A DNA stretch of 64,000 nt from Lithobates sylvaticus (GCA_028564925.1 CM053028.1:363063302-363127301); one strand, 5' to 3'. Positions 21,905 through 33,489 are shown, numbered from the stretch's first letter. Notes: a model not told the origin generated them from the sequence alone. Numbers and translations are program-made.

Positions 21905-22800
21905 ATAATTACATAGTCAGGTTGAAAAAAAAGACATGAGAGTTTATTTAGTTCAACCAATAAAAGAAAAACATACAATCCCATATACACAATCCTATAC
22001 CCACAGTTGAGCCAGAGGGAAGGGGTATAAACCCCAGCAAAGCATTATTTTGTTTGCTCCAGCAGGGGAAAAAATTCCTTCATGATCCCCCACGAGGCAA
22101 TTGGATATTCTCTGGATCAACTTTACCTGTAAATGTTAGTATCCACACGCTATCCTATTTCCTGTGTTTAGTAGACATGTGCATTAGTTTTCGTCCGAAT
22201 GCATTTTCGTCCGAATTTCAGGTATTTTCATTTAACGTTTTAACAAACGATAACGAAAGTGCAGGATCCGAAAAACGAAAGATCCGACATAAACAAATGC
22301 TTTATTTTCGTTGTGACAACAGTTCGATATAGATAGGAGATTCGACGCTGACAATAACAATCTGTGTCCATTGAACCTGTGGTCGAATGTGCCTAACCTT
22401 AACTCTATTAGTCCAAGATTATTCCACATAGAGAGAAAACATTTGACGTAGAAAGGAAAGATTTGACGTAGAGAGGAAAGATTGCTGCTGGAATTGGGTG
22501 GAATTGCAGCTAAACTATACAGTCATACAGTTTAGCTGCTCCGTCGAATCTTCTTTGAACTTTCGACAGACACCATAAGCCTTCAATGACAGATTCGACC
22601 TTAATTCATTTGGATTTTCGGACGAATGCAATTTTTAACGAAAAACGAAATAAATAAAAACGAATTTCGGGAGTAACATAATAAATGTATTTTTCGGACG
22701 AAAACGAAATTTCAAAACGAAATATTTCAGTGTGCACATGTCTAATGTTTAGCTGTTGTCACCTATTCTGCAATGATATAAAGGATGCAAAGGGTATATA
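21905..22800. repeat. LINE-derived frog repeat, split by a hAT element
   Basis: The left part (21905-22171) has ATTACATAGTCAGGTTGAAA, AATTCCTTCATGATCCCC and TTCTCTGGATCAACTTTACC, a combination I recall from an abundant amphibian interspersed repeat of probable CR1-like origin. It resumes after the hAT element at 22745. The family assignment is from memory. Confidence 0.5.
22172..22744. mobile_element. non-autonomous hAT element
   Basis: Inverted ends TAGACATGTGCA and CACATGTCTA, flanked by GTGTTTAG (22164-22171) and ATGTTTAG (22745-22752), an 8-bp duplication with one mismatch. The interior is rich in TTCGTCCGAA and AACGAAA-type motifs. No transposase. Confidence 0.8.
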
Positions 22801-23643
22801 GGCTGCATTTCAATGCTGGCTCCCAGTAATGGCCAGGAGCACATGATTTACAAGGATCAGGGTCCTGAAGTGGCATCAAGTTATGTTGCAAGGTGCAGAA
22901 AGACGCTAAAATTCAGATAATGATTGCATTTGTTCATCTGGAAACTGCTAGTGAGGAGTTGGACTTTCACGATCAGGAGGAAAACACTGCAAAATCAATC
23001 TCAGGGTAAATAGAGAACTTGAGAAGTAGGACATCTCCATAGTGACCAGGCAGAGAAACAAGTTAAGGGGAAAAATGCCTGAACTGGAAAAAAGCAAAAC
23101 AAGTGAAAGGGATGATATTGCTCAGTCACACAATCTATGAATTGCATGCAGACTTCTTCCAATAACATCTGCCTGGTCACATGATGTGAATGGCTGCATT
23201 GCTGGTGAAGCTTTACTGACACCTGCTGGTAACTGAGCTTCCCCAACCTACATAACACAGCTGAGGGAGTAATAAAGCAGATTTAGAACATGTATTATTG
23301 ATGCACTTTAATTCCATGTATTTATAATGTGAAATGATCTTTTTATTTATGATCTATTACAGGAAATTCTGAACTCACATGATATAGTTCTCTCATTGCT
23401 AAGATGTATTGTAACAGGGCTAGATTACTAGAGTAGAAAAAAAAAGTATCATGTGGCCTTAAAACGAGTCTTTCTGCCACTTGTCACCAGAGCATAGGAC
23501 ATATATAAAAACCTCGGCCTTACTAATTTTCCAATGTACAGCATCTGACTGCCTCTCCACAGACTTCTATAGAATGGCCACTCTCTGGAGAAGAAAATAA
23601 AACAGGTAAGTCACAGATCCTTGAATTGTCTTTAGCACAAGCT
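22753..23643. other. no gene recognised
   Basis: After the tail of the split repeat I find no exon with good splice sites and no element ends. Confidence 0.4.
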
Positions 23644-24157
23644 TTAAAGCGGAGTTCCACCCATTTAAAAGTCAGCAGCTACAAAAAGTGTAGCTGCTGA
23701 CTATAAGCAGATATTCACCTGTCCCACGGTCCCGCGATGCGGCCGCCCAAAGCTTTGCTCCTCTCCCCGGCTCTGGCATTGTAAGTGCGGGCATTCACCG
23801 TACGTGCACGCGTGAGTCACGCTGCGCTGTCTTAGGCTGGATTCACACCTATGCAGTTTTGGTGCTTTCTGCATTTTTCAGGATTTGCACTACAGTCCAT
23901 TTAACATGGTTTCCTATGGAACACAATCTGTTGTGCAAATCTGCAAAATGCACAAAGCACAAAAAATGCATAGGTGTGAATCCAGCCTTAAACAGGACCT
24001 ATGACATGTCCCAGAAGATTGCAGGGAGAAGGGAGAGGTGAACTTCCGCTCGGCACCACTTGGAGAGGAAGTGGGGTACCTGTCAAAACGAGGTACCTGC
24101 TCCCCCACCCAAAAAAAAAAAAAAATGACATGCCATTTTGGTGGAACTCCGCTTTAA
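23644..24157. mobile_element. TTAA-AGCGGAG family MITE with a nested Harbinger MITE
   Basis: TTAA on each side and inverted ends AGCGGAGTTCCACC / GGTGGAACTCCGCT. A hairpin of CAGCAGCTACA and TGTAGCTGCTG lies at 23672-23702. A second, younger MITE sits inside at 23835-23987. The TTAA duplication suggests piggyBac-type mobilisation, though the ends differ from the CCACTTG group. Confidence 0.82.
23835..23987. mobile_element. Harbinger MITE
   Basis: 153 bp, ends GGCTGGATTCACACCTATGC and the inverse, flanked by TTA at 23832-23834 and 23988-23990. Nearly palindromic and non-coding. Confidence 0.9.
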
Positions 24158-24320
24158 AGGAGACCTGAACTCAAAAAGTGAATAAGATTTGCTCTCTTAT
24201 AGAGAACATCTAGAAAAATCAATTGTGCCCATGCAGTAACCTGAGAATTTTTTTTTTTTATGGTTTGGAGTTCCTTATGAAATATAGCAGTACATTTCCT
24301 GGTATGCAATACTTTAATCC
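24158..24320. other. no feature recognised
   Basis: Short AT-rich spacer between the MITE and the hAT element. Confidence 0.4.
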
Positions 24321-24413
24321 CATTAAACCAGGCATGTCCAAAGTCCGGCCCACGTTTCGGTTTAATACAGCCCCCTGGTGATTTGGAGATAGATAGGGCC
24401 ACAAAAGATATAT

Positions 24414-24822
24414 TCCGTATTTATCGGTGCTGCCTCGGAGGAGACACGGAGGGGGCGGGTCGAGTGCCGTCAGATTACATACAGGAGAATCTCCCGTTTA
24501 CTCAGCGGCATCTGTAATAATAAGAAGAAGTCCCTTGGGCTGCCATTGGATGACTGTTCTGTCTATCATAGGAGGCGGGGCTTTGTATTAAAGAGGCCAC
24601 AGAGTAAACAGGAGATTCTCCTGTATGTAATATGTCGGCGCTCATCCCGCCCCCCTCCCTGTCAACTCCGAGGCTGCATTCACGGCATTGGCGAGGCTGC
24701 AGATGGGCACTGATTAGGCTGCATTGATGGGCACTGAACCTTTATTTTGCTTTACAGTTCTTCATTTAAAATGTAAGTTTTTTTCTTGAAACGTCCCTCT
24801 TAAAGCCGATAAAAACGGTATA
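24414..24822. mobile_element. mariner-type MITE nested in the hAT element
   Basis: Ends CCGTATTTATCGG and, at the right, CCGATAAAAACGG form inverted repeats like those of the element at 25975-26337. The interior has two inverted CAGGAGA(A/T)TCTCC(T/C)G segments at about 24482 and 24610. Confidence 0.65.
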
Positions 24823-24894
24823 TCAAAATTACACGCCCAAGCTCATCCTTCGTCCTGAGCGGCGCTCAGGAATTCATTGGGAGCCACAAAAGAG

Positions 24895-24918
24895 AGATAT
24901 ATATATATATATATACAT

Positions 24919-24987
<69 letters not shown>

Positions 24988-25030
24988 TAGAGAGATAGAG
25001 AGAGAGATATAGAGAGATATAGAGAGATAG

Positions 25031-25091
<61 letters not shown>

Positions 25092-25138
25092 TACACACAC
25101 ATACATACATACATACACACACACATACATATACACAC
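24895..25138. repeat. compound microsatellite (AT, GATA, AC)
   Basis: Long AT tracts surround AGAGATAG-type sequence and end in ACAT and AC repeats. All open frames over it are low-complexity Tyr/Ile strings. Confidence 0.95.
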
Positions 25139-25331
25139 TTATCTCTTCACCACACACAGCCACAAAGACAAGAGAATTCTTGTTGGGCCGTGTATTAGTG
25201 CTCGGACGAAAACACTTAGACCGAATCTTATTGGTTCAAAGAATGTCAGGCAAAATGGTCGGCCCTCCCGCATGTTCACTTCATCAAATCTGGCCCTCTT
25301 TGAAAAAAGTTTGGACACCCCTGCATTAAAC

Positions 25332-25639
25332 TAGGTTTTAATTAAAAGAAAAGAAAATTCACGTATGTATTCTTAAAGTAGAAGTAAACCCCTCAATTTA
25401 ACAGTTTTTAAAAAAAACACATGCCGGGAATGTAACTGTCACATTAGCTGTGCTCTGAACCAAACTGTCAAACCATCCAATGGCTGGTATCATAACTGAT
25501 CACATGTGCAGCATCATGGCAGTTGAAGATTAAACAAAATGGCAGCTTCCTTGACTAAAAACGATAGGAGGGTTTACTTCCACTTCCAATGGTGTGCATC
25601 TGTCACCTGGACTCAGGGGACCTGACAGCAGCGCCATTA
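25332..25639. other. decayed MITE-like spacer
   Basis: It includes TAGAAGTAAACCCCTC near 25379 and GGGTTTACTTCCACTTCC near 25570, a pair of inverted ends of a decayed MITE. No clear target duplication, no gene. Confidence 0.4.
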
Positions 25640-25868
25640 GTGCTCCCTCATCAGTGCCCATCAATGACGGCTCATCAGGGTCCATAAGTGCAACATTCTA
25701 AAATTTTCGGTCTTTTGGCAAAAAACAAAAAAGAAAGCTCTATTAGTGTGAAAAATGTTTTTAATTTGGGTACAGTGTTACATGACTGAATAATTGTCAA
25801 AGTGTCACATTCAAGTGTCATTGGAATGTGCGGGAAGAGGGTGAAAGTGACCAGTAGGCAAGTGGTTA
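25640..25868 (-). mobile_element. piggyBac-type element end fragment
   Basis: The right end reads GGCAAGTGGTTAA (25856-25868). TTTGGGTACAGTGT and AAAGAAAGCTCT precede it, matching the CCACTTG-type end in reverse. The other end is missing. Confidence 0.7.
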
Positions 25869-25974
25869 AAAAAAAAAAAGAAAAACTGGCTCCTAGATTC
25901 AAAGCAAATGTGTGTGGTGAGGGAACAAAATATCTAATCTACTCTGATAACAGACAAAGGAGATGTATATACCG

Positions 25975-26337
25975 TATTTATCGGCGTATAACACGCGCTG
26001 GAGTATAACAAGCAACCCAAGTTTAGGAGGGAATTTTAAGAAAAAAAAATTAGACTTTTAAATGCCCATCTATGCAGCCTTGTCTGTGTCCATCTGCAGC
26101 CTTGTCATTGCAGCCTTGCCCCAGTGTCATTTGCCGTTTAAAAATGGCGCCACCAAGATACAGTGCCAGATGTCCTGTGTATCTCGGCGGCACTCGATAG
26201 CGCTCGGGCACTTTCGGCGGGACTGCGAAAGCCGCCGAGAGGCTCACAATCGGCGGGGGATTGGCGTATAACACGCACTCATGATTTTCCACTGATTTTA
26301 AGGGGAAAAAAGTGTGTGTTATACGCCCATAAATACG
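25975..26337. mobile_element. mariner-type MITE
   Basis: Inverted ends CCGTATTTATCGGCGTATAA and, at the right, TTATACGCCCATAAATACGC in complement. A second internal GGCGTATAACACGCACTC copy lies at 26263-26280. TA-rich flanks fit a TA duplication. The GC-rich middle carries CGGCGG motifs. Part of the same end also appears at 39192-39235. Confidence 0.7.
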
Positions 26338-26628
26338 CATTGCACTGATATCGGTATTGATGCCAATACTAAACATTTGCACTTGTTCAAATGCTCGAAA
26401 CTAAAAACTACCTTTTTTTTCAATTCCAGTGACTTGAATTGACTTCTGTTAAATTAAGTTGCAAGCCACAATGAAATCGAAGGTCCAAATCGCACTTATC
26501 TGCGGCTTTGAAATCAAGCTGAAGCGTGATTTCAAAGCCACATAAGAACTGTTCTTCATAATTATAAAGAAACCATAATCATTTTGCATTAGTCTAAAAA
26601 AAAAAAAAAAACCTGTCACGACATTAAA
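26338..26628. repeat. decayed repeat with TATCGGTATTGATG motif, target of LINE A
   Basis: TGATATCGGTATTGATG at 26346 and GATATCGGGGAGTAC just right of LINE A (33421) look like parts of one older repeat opened by the LINE insertion. No gene. Confidence 0.4.
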
Positions 26629-26641
26629 AATAGGCATCTGT
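26629..26641. repeat. target-site duplication of LINE A, left copy
   Basis: AATAGGCATCTGT, exactly repeated at 33403-33415. Confidence 0.9.
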
Positions 26642-26973
26642 GGGGGGCGTGTCCGGATGTAGGAGCAAGCAGACGTGCCAGAGAGGAGCTCCGAGCATCC
26701 TATTCTAATCCTTGGCCATCCGTACAACCCAGACAAAAGAAATATAGGGGAAACACATCCCAGAGGACCCAGACACGTTATCCTTGTGGCTGTGTGGCTA
26801 TTTTGGAGGTCCGGCCTGTGAGAAGCAGAAAAAAGCCTGGTTCCCCACACCCGAGGCGGCCGCCATCTTCCCGGCCTGTACTTTTCTGCAGAGAACCATC
26901 CCTGTTCATCTGGCGAGGTAAGGGGTCTTCCTCCCCTTCCAGCTTGCCCCCTCTGTGTGCCTGGTGTGGTCCG

Positions 26974-27400
26974 CTGGTCCGTAGGGCCGCCAGAAACCTC
27001 CGGAGCGGCCGCGGCCTAGTCGGGCCTGCCGAGCACCGGACTTTCCTAAGCGGCCGGCGGAAGAGCGCTGCGGCGGGCCTCGTTTGGGGGAGCGATTACT
27101 ACCAGCGGTGTGGGAGACTCCCTGCATCCCCCGGCCTACCTGCCAGAGTGGTGCGTGGGGCCGAAAACACCTGGAGCGGCCGCGGCCTAGTGCGGCCTAG
27201 TCAGACCTGCCGCCCACCGGACTTTCCTGGGCGGCCGGCCGTCAGAGGAGCACCGGGACGGGCCTTGTTTTTGGGAGCGGACGCTACTAATAGAGTGGGA
27301 GACTCCCCACATCCTCCAACCTAACTGTCTGTGTGCCCGGGGTACTACGTGGGGCCGCAATTACCCCCCCGGAGCGGCCTGTGACCCACCGCACCTGCCA
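26974..27400 (+). promoter_or_regulatory. tandem monomers in the 5' UTR of LINE A
   Basis: The block around GGAGCGGCCGCGGCCTAG recurs at 27002, 27173 and (shortened to GGAGCGGCCTG) 27371, with spacings of 171 and 198 bp. Each unit also carries GTGGGAGACTCCC(T/C), CCACATCC/GCATCCC and an ACCGGACTTTCCT segment. The layout resembles promoter monomers known from mouse L1. Promoter function is inferred. Confidence 0.75.
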
Positions 27401-27630
27401 TTGTCCTCCTGGCCCTCCACCTTCCTCTGTATATTGTCTTGAGTCATCAGGGTGGGCTGCTGGATGGGCAGGCTGAAGACCTCTGGGGACTAGCAACCTT
27501 CTCATCCTCCACACTCATTTGGCTCCCTGGGCCTTTCCTGCACAGTGCCCCCAGCTGACCTACCTCCCTAAAAGGCCACTGTCCGTGGGTAGAAGGAGGA
27601 TTGCGGACGACTGCTGCCTTATCTTCCTTC

Positions 27631-28525
27631 ATGGGGCCTAAGCACCGGCCCAAAGGCTCGTCCACGCCGGGCCGCTCGACCCCTACACCGGCTGCTCAAC
27701 CTGACCCCTCTCTTATAGGGAAGCTGCAGAGTCTGCTGACGGAACTCGCCATGGAGCCTGAAGCATCTCCGAGTGCGGCTCAGTCTACACCACCCTCCCA
27801 GGACAGCACTGCAGTGATCCTGGCCGCCATTGAACAAAGTAAGACCTCTATGCTGGTGAGAATAGACCGCCTCGCTGAAGAATGCAATCTCATTAGAAAC
27901 GACCTGGATAAAATCAGGGTTAGGCTGACTGAATCAGAATCTAGAATCTCTGCCACTGAAGATCTTACAGCTACCCACACCAATACTATAGCGGACTTGC
28001 AACACACGGTACAACTGCTGGTCGCTAAATCTGATGCCGCCGAAAATAGAGCAAGACGCAACAATGTCCGCGTCTTAGGTCTCCCGGAGGGGGAGGAGGG
28101 TGACCGACCGGCAGAGTTTGCGGGAGATTTCTTCAAAAAACTTGCTGGGCCTCGCAGATGTCTCCCCGACCTATGTCGTCGAGCGTGCCCACCGGGTACC
28201 CACGGGACGCAGTATTCCTGGTGCAAATCCCCGACCCTTCCTGGTCCGCTTTCTCAATTTCAGGGACCGGGACAGGTTCCATTCCGCAGCTCGCAAGCAT
28301 CCCTCGCTTCCATACGGCAACTCCTCAATCCTTCTGTTTCCCGATTTCTCAGCCGATCTACAGCGCAAGAGGAAGTCTTTTAATGATGTCCGCAAGCGAC
28401 TGCGTGAAAAAGATATCAAGTACAGTATGTTGTACCCCAGCCGTCTCCGGGTCCCTTACAATGGCTCGGTCAGGTTCTTTGACTCGCCGGCCGATGCAAA
28501 CGACTGGCAGAACAACCTACGGTGA
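27631..28525 (+). pseudogene. L1 ORF1 (RNA-binding chaperone), one frameshift
   Basis: Starts MGPKHRPKG. The protein would be about 297 residues: a proline/serine-rich N-terminus, a coiled coil (roughly residues 55-140), an RRM-like domain opening RARRNNVRVLGLPEG and including YVVERAHRVP, and a C-terminal domain ending FFDSPADANDW. This is the Transposase_22 layout of L1 ORF1 proteins, which trimerise and bind LINE RNA. The frame changes in the run of six A at 28135-28140; five A would restore the frame seen in LINE B, so a single-base insertion is likely. I chose the ATG at 27631 because LINE B also starts MG-(P/H)-(K/P)-K here. Confidence 0.9.
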
Positions 28526-29216
28526 ATGCAAGTTGTTATCCCCATTACAAGTCATTATGTAAGATTTACCACAATGATTCCATTTTCCTTTCGGATCCAA
28601 GTTGGGGCGGCAATTTTTTCCAAGCATTAATTTCTGCTGTGAAACTCCTTGTTCTCCTCATCAGATGTTGCTACCAGTGTTTTCCTGAGCCCCCCATGCA
28701 GTATTTTACCCGTTAAGTTGGGTGGGAGTCCATCCCACCCCCTGGAAACTGACTTGGATGTGCCTTTCTTCTACATTCTTCTAACCCGGAGCTACCTGGT
28801 TAGACGGAACTCACGGAAGCACCGACACCCCCCCACCCCGGTTCTCAACTTCCCCGCCAATTGAAGAGGCGTCAGCGGCATAGAGTCGCTGCACTTTGGA
28901 ACTTTTTTTTATTTTTAAGTCTGAAGATCTAAGTGTTTGAGTTCAGGTTTCGGGTATAAAACTGACCATAGTTATTGTGTTCTGTTCTATTTTTCTCTTT
29001 CAGGGGTATTAATGGTCAGTAGGGTTACTTTTTTTTTTCTTTTTTCTTTGTACGCTCTGTGTCCACTGACTGCCGCTTATTTTTTATGTTCTCTATTACT
29101 GCTCACTGAACCCACTACAAAGTATGCTATTTTTTGACACTCCCCCTTGGACCCATAGGGGCTGACCCCCCACAAGTAGGTATCAAGATGTTGTGCCATA
29201 ATTTGTTACTGCTTTC
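28526..29216 (+). other. inter-ORF spacer of LINE A
   Basis: Nearly 700 bp separate ORF1 and ORF2, much more than in mammalian L1. LINE B has a similar spacer (658 bp). T-rich runs occur at 28905-28916 and 29029-29047. No further reading frame of note. Confidence 0.7.
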
Positions 29217-32200
29217 ATGGAGCTAAAACTGGTATCTTGGAATGTACGGGGTCTAAATGACAAGGTGAAAAGGGCGTTAATGTTTAAATATCTGAATAAG
29301 CACAGGCCCCATATCTTGTTCCTGCAGGAGACTCATCTCCTGGGGAATAAGATCCTGGCGCTACGCAGACCCTGGGTACGGCAATCATTTCACGCAACAT
29401 ATTCTTGTTATGCAAGGGGAGTGGCCATTTTACTGAACAAATCCCTTGCATATAAGGTCCTGCATGTACACACTGACCAAGAAGGCCGATTCATAATTTT
29501 ACTACTGGAGATCGGAGCGGTGGTTTACGCTCTAGTGAATATCTATGTGCCTCCTCCCTTTCACCAACAGGTCCTTTACAAGCTGTATGAGCTTTTAGCT
29601 CCGCTACAATATTCCAGATTATATATAGCTGGAGACTTTAATTCTATTCTAGATCCCTCTCTGGATTCGACCAATCCAAATAGGGTGTACTCACCAGACC
29701 TTCTCCATTGGACACAGGCATTTAATTATACTGAGATCTGGAGATGGAAGCATAAAAACACTAGAGCCTACTCCTTTCACTCCACCACTCATAAATCGGG
29801 TTCTAGGATTGACCTGGTCTTTGGCAACTCCTGTGCCCTGGCAGTGGTGAGGGGGGTCTCGTATTTGCCTGCGGGCCTCTCTGACCACGCACCCTTGGAG
29901 GTCACCTTGGAGTTGTCGGACACCAGGAGACGAGACTGTTGGCGTCTAGCGCCCAAATGGTTGCAGGACTCGAGGGTGGGGGAGGAGGTCTCTCCTAAAT
30001 TGCAACAATATTGGGAAATCAACGAGGACTCAACGTCAGTGCAGGTAGTCTGGGATGCCTTTAAGGCCACCACCAGAGGAGAATACATCTCAGCTATTAA
30101 AGCGGTTCAATCTGAGATGTCCTGTCAGGTCCAGACACTTGAGGAGGACGAGGCTAGGGCGGCAGAGGCTTTTGCTGACTCACCGACTCAGGATCACTTC
30201 AGCCGGCTCGCTGAGGCGAGGAGAGCATTGTCGCTGCACCTTGCCTCAGCCACTCACCTAGATTTGAATACTCTGGCAGGAAGGGTCTTCGAGTCTGGAG
30301 ACAAGAATGGTAAACTCCTAGCTAATTTAGTAGCGGATTCAAAAATGCAGACGGTGGTGTCAGAAATTTGTGGTTTGGATGGTCAGCGGATATCTACTCC
30401 TGAGCTAATTCTAGATGAATTCAGATCCTTCTATGAAAATTTATATACGGCAGTCCCTGGCTGGCCTGATGACAGGCGTAGGGATTTTTTGCACTCCCTG
30501 CATCTACCCACTCTTTCACAGGAGGATCTTGAATTTTTGGACAAAGACTTTACCACCGAGGAGATAGAGGAGGCGATTTGTTCATTTCCTAGTGGGAAAA
30601 CACCGGGACCTGATGGTCTACCTGGTGAATGGTACAGAATGTATGCCTCCTTAATCGCACCAAAACTGTTAAAAGTCTTCTCTGACAGTAAAAAACAGAT
30701 GACATTACCCCCTTCAATGTACCAGGCACACATAGTTCTTATCCCTAAGCCCGGCAAAGACGTATCCCTCTGTACATCTTACAGGCCGATCTCCCTGCTA
30801 AACTATGACCTCAAGATTTTGACAAAAATATTAGCGACCAGACTGAGGACGATTTTACCATCCCTGATTAATATAGATCAGACCGGTTTCATGCCAGGGA
30901 AGTCCACAGATATAAACTTACGTAGAGTCTTTACTCATCTTCAGCTGCCCCCCACTGACTCCTCCACGAGGGTAATGGTTACACTGGACATCGAAAAGGC
31001 GTTCGATTCAGTAGCATGGTCTTTTATGTCCTTAGTCCTTGAGGTTATGGGTTTTGGAGAGGTATTCCGCAAATGGATTGATATTTTATATAAGGCTCCG
31101 ACAGAGCAGATTAAACTTGGTGGTGCTCTATCGACACCCTTTCCTGTTGGAAGAGGTACGAGGCAAGGCTGTCCACTGTCACCGGCTCTTTTCGCCTTGG
31201 TGATGGAGCCACTTGCCTCGGCCCTCAGACAAGCAGACAAAGTTAGAGGGATACAGGTGGGATCCATACACGAGAAAGTTGCTTTATATGCTGACGATCT
31301 TATCCTTTTCCTGAGTGACCCTGCCCAGTCTCTTCAAGAGACGCTGACCATCCTTTCCAATTTCACTGGCTGTTCAGGACTCAAAGTAAACTGGGACAAA
31401 TCTCAAATTTTGCCAATAGATAGAGCAGCAAAAGACGTAGCAGACCCCAATTTACCCTTATTATGGACAGACAAAATAAAATATTTAGGTATTCACATAT
31501 CCACTTCTACCTCTGACTACCATACTCCTAATCTGGAACCACTAATACATAGTATGAGGACGAGACTGAAGGCGTGGGCAAATCTCCCCCTCTCTCCGAT
31601 AGGGAGGATTAACCTATTTAAGATGAAGCTTCTACCTGCCTTTCTCTATGCTCTCAGACACGCCCCTGTCTGGATTCCCAAAAAGGTATTTCGCATGATA
31701 ACCACTATCTTGCTATCCTTTCTCTGGGGTGCTGGTCAGCCGAGATTTAGGCTGACGGTGCTGCAGAGGCCTTGGGGAGAGGGAGGTTTGGCTTGTCCTG
31801 ACCTCCACTCCTACTACATAGCGGCTCTGCTATCCCATGCCCACAACTGGCTTGTCTCGGACGAGTCCAACGCGGCAGTGGTGCTGGAAGCAGCTTTATT
31901 GGGGTCCTACGAGGCGCTACGGAACCTACTTTACCGGGGCCCCAGGGCTCCCTTTCCTCTTACTTCAGCAATGAGAGCGGTCTTGCGGGCATGGTCAGTG
32001 GCAAATTTGCTACGCCCCATGCCCTCTGGACACATTTCCCCGTATAGTCCTCTTTGGTTAAATCCGAAATTGTCAGAATTCGGATCCATTACCGACCCCG
32101 GTGTATGGGCTGGCAGGGGCATCAAATACATAAATCAGATCTGTCTTGAGGGCAAATTACAGACGTTTGACAGGTTAAAGGAACAATATAATTTACCTAA

Positions 32201-32966
32201 TTCACACCTGTTTAGATTCCTACAACTTAGACATGCCTTCAATACTCAATTTGAAAATGGTCCTGTAGCCTTTTATACCTCAAATCTGGAGACTCTACTC
32301 AGAGATGAAGCTCTATCTAAGCCCTTATCCACCATATATAAATCATTACTCCCTAATGTCCACATAGGACTAGAAAACCTACTTTGAAGAACCAAGTGGG
32401 AGGTAGATTTCCCTGCATTAGACACGGAAGATTGGGAGGAAATGTGGGAGTATCCATTTTCACAATTAATATCAGCCAGGGATAAATTAGTGCAATTTAA
32501 AATACTACATAGAATATACTACACGCCTGTACGCTTACACAGAATTTATCCAGCTGTCTCCACCTCCTGCTGGAGGTGCAGCTCACCATCAGCGGATTTC
32601 ATTCATATTTTCTGGAATTGTCCTAAGATTGAAACTTTTTGGGTTGAGATAGCCAAAATTTATTTTGGCTGTCACCACCATTCCTTGTCCGTAGAGATAT
32701 GTCTGCTGGGACTAGTTGAACCACTGGCCCCAAGCCGGGCGATCAGGACCCTGATGGGACTATTATACTATGCCCGTAAATCTATATTGCTCAAATGGAA
32801 GGCCCCGGCCGCACCTACCATAAATTTTTGGAAGAGGTTAGTGAATACGGCCCTACCACTATATAAAGCTACTTACCTGTCACGTGGTTGTGGGAAAAAA
32901 TTTCACAAAGTATGGGATATTTGGACTGAATCCCAGTCCACTAATGCAGACTCAAGTGATGATTAG
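29217..32966 (+). pseudogene. L1 ORF2 (endonuclease and reverse transcriptase), one stop
   Basis: 1249 codons. The N-terminal APE-like endonuclease shows SWNVRGLN (residues 7-14), QETH (37-40), GDFN (139-142), SRIDL (196-200) and SDH (222-224), all expected catalytic motifs. The reverse transcriptase has GKTPGPDGLP (about 460), RQGCPLSPALF (649-659) and YADD (691-694). The C-terminal tail has CWRCSSPSADFIHIFWNCP near 1117, the Cys/His motif of L1 ORF2. The only break is TGA at 32385-32387. LINE B has CGC there (SLRRKW), so a CGA to TGA change is plausible. Past the stop the frame continues unchanged to 32966. The enzyme nicks DNA and primes cDNA synthesis at the nick. Confidence 0.95.
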
Positions 32967-33327
32967 CAACACTCTATTAAGTATTAAGCACCAGGAATAG
33001 CTTGGGTGACATATCTGATCTCATAAAACGTTCCTAGGCTCCTGAGATTGTTCTGTGGGGAGGGGGGAGTAAAAGTAAGATGGTGTATGGATAGTAAGCA
33101 CTTCATCCTGTGATTAACTACTGAAAGCCTGCAGGGTATCAGTGGAATTAATAGTTCTCCTTTTCTACACATACTACATAGGTAGTTGAGCGTACAATGG
33201 TACAGTGGTTTTGTTAGATTGTATAATTTGTATATATTTTTTTTTTCCATGTTAAGTTTAGTTATAGTAGTGCTTGTGCCTGGGTATGCCCAATAGGCTG
33301 TTTTGTTCTGTATTTACCTGAAAATTT

Positions 33328-33333
33328 AATAAA
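33328..33333 (+). terminator. polyadenylation signal of LINE A
   Basis: AATAAA followed by AACAATT and the A tail. LINE B ends with the near-identical AATAAAAATGATT. Confidence 0.85.
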
Positions 33334-33339
33334 AACAAT

Positions 33340-33375
33340 TAAAAAAAAAAAATAATAATAATAATAATAATAATA

Positions 33376-33402
<27 letters not shown>
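33340..33402. repeat. poly(A) tail expanded to a TAA microsatellite
   Basis: Twelve A followed by about 17 TAA units with one interruption, directly before the right target-site duplication. LINE tails commonly seed such microsatellites. Confidence 0.9.
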
Positions 33403-33406
<4 letters not shown>

Positions 33407-33415
33407 GGCATCTGT
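33403..33415. repeat. target-site duplication of LINE A, right copy
   Basis: AATAGGCATCTGT, identical to 26629-26641. Confidence 0.9.
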
Positions 33416-33489
33416 AATTGATATCGGGGAGTACTTAAGAAAAAGTATCAGTACTCTTACTTTCTCTTCTGGGGTGCCCCGTTGGCGGT

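Larger units (their letters stand above)
24329..25323. mobile_element. hAT element with nested repeats
   Basis: Ends CAGGCATGTCCAAAG and, in reverse, CAGGGGTGTCCAAAC, with a perfect 8-bp duplication CATTAAAC (24321-24328 and 25324-25331). It retains no recognisable transposase. Inside are a mariner-type MITE (about 24414-24822) and a large AT-rich microsatellite. Confidence 0.88.
26642..33402 (+). mobile_element. full-length L1-clade LINE (LINE A)
   Basis: About 6.76 kb, with a 13-bp target duplication at its edges. Order: 5' UTR with promoter-like repeats (26642-27630), ORF1 (27631-28525), inter-ORF spacer of about 690 bp, ORF2 (29217-32966), 3' UTR with AATAAA at 33328, poly(A), then a TAA repeat grown from the tail. 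The start GGGGGGCGTGTCCGGATG is shared exactly with LINE B at 50283. LINEs copy themselves by target-primed reverse transcription. This copy has one frameshift in ORF1 and one in-frame stop in ORF2, so it is recent but not functional as read. Confidence 0.95.

Noticed and set aside
24843-25163. Tyr/Ile-rich frames of up to 106 codons
   Set aside because: Pure translation of an AT/AC microsatellite.
26794-27324. 176-codon frame upstream of LINE A ORF1
   Set aside because: It covers the GC-rich monomers of the 5' UTR and has no family match; not conserved in LINE B.
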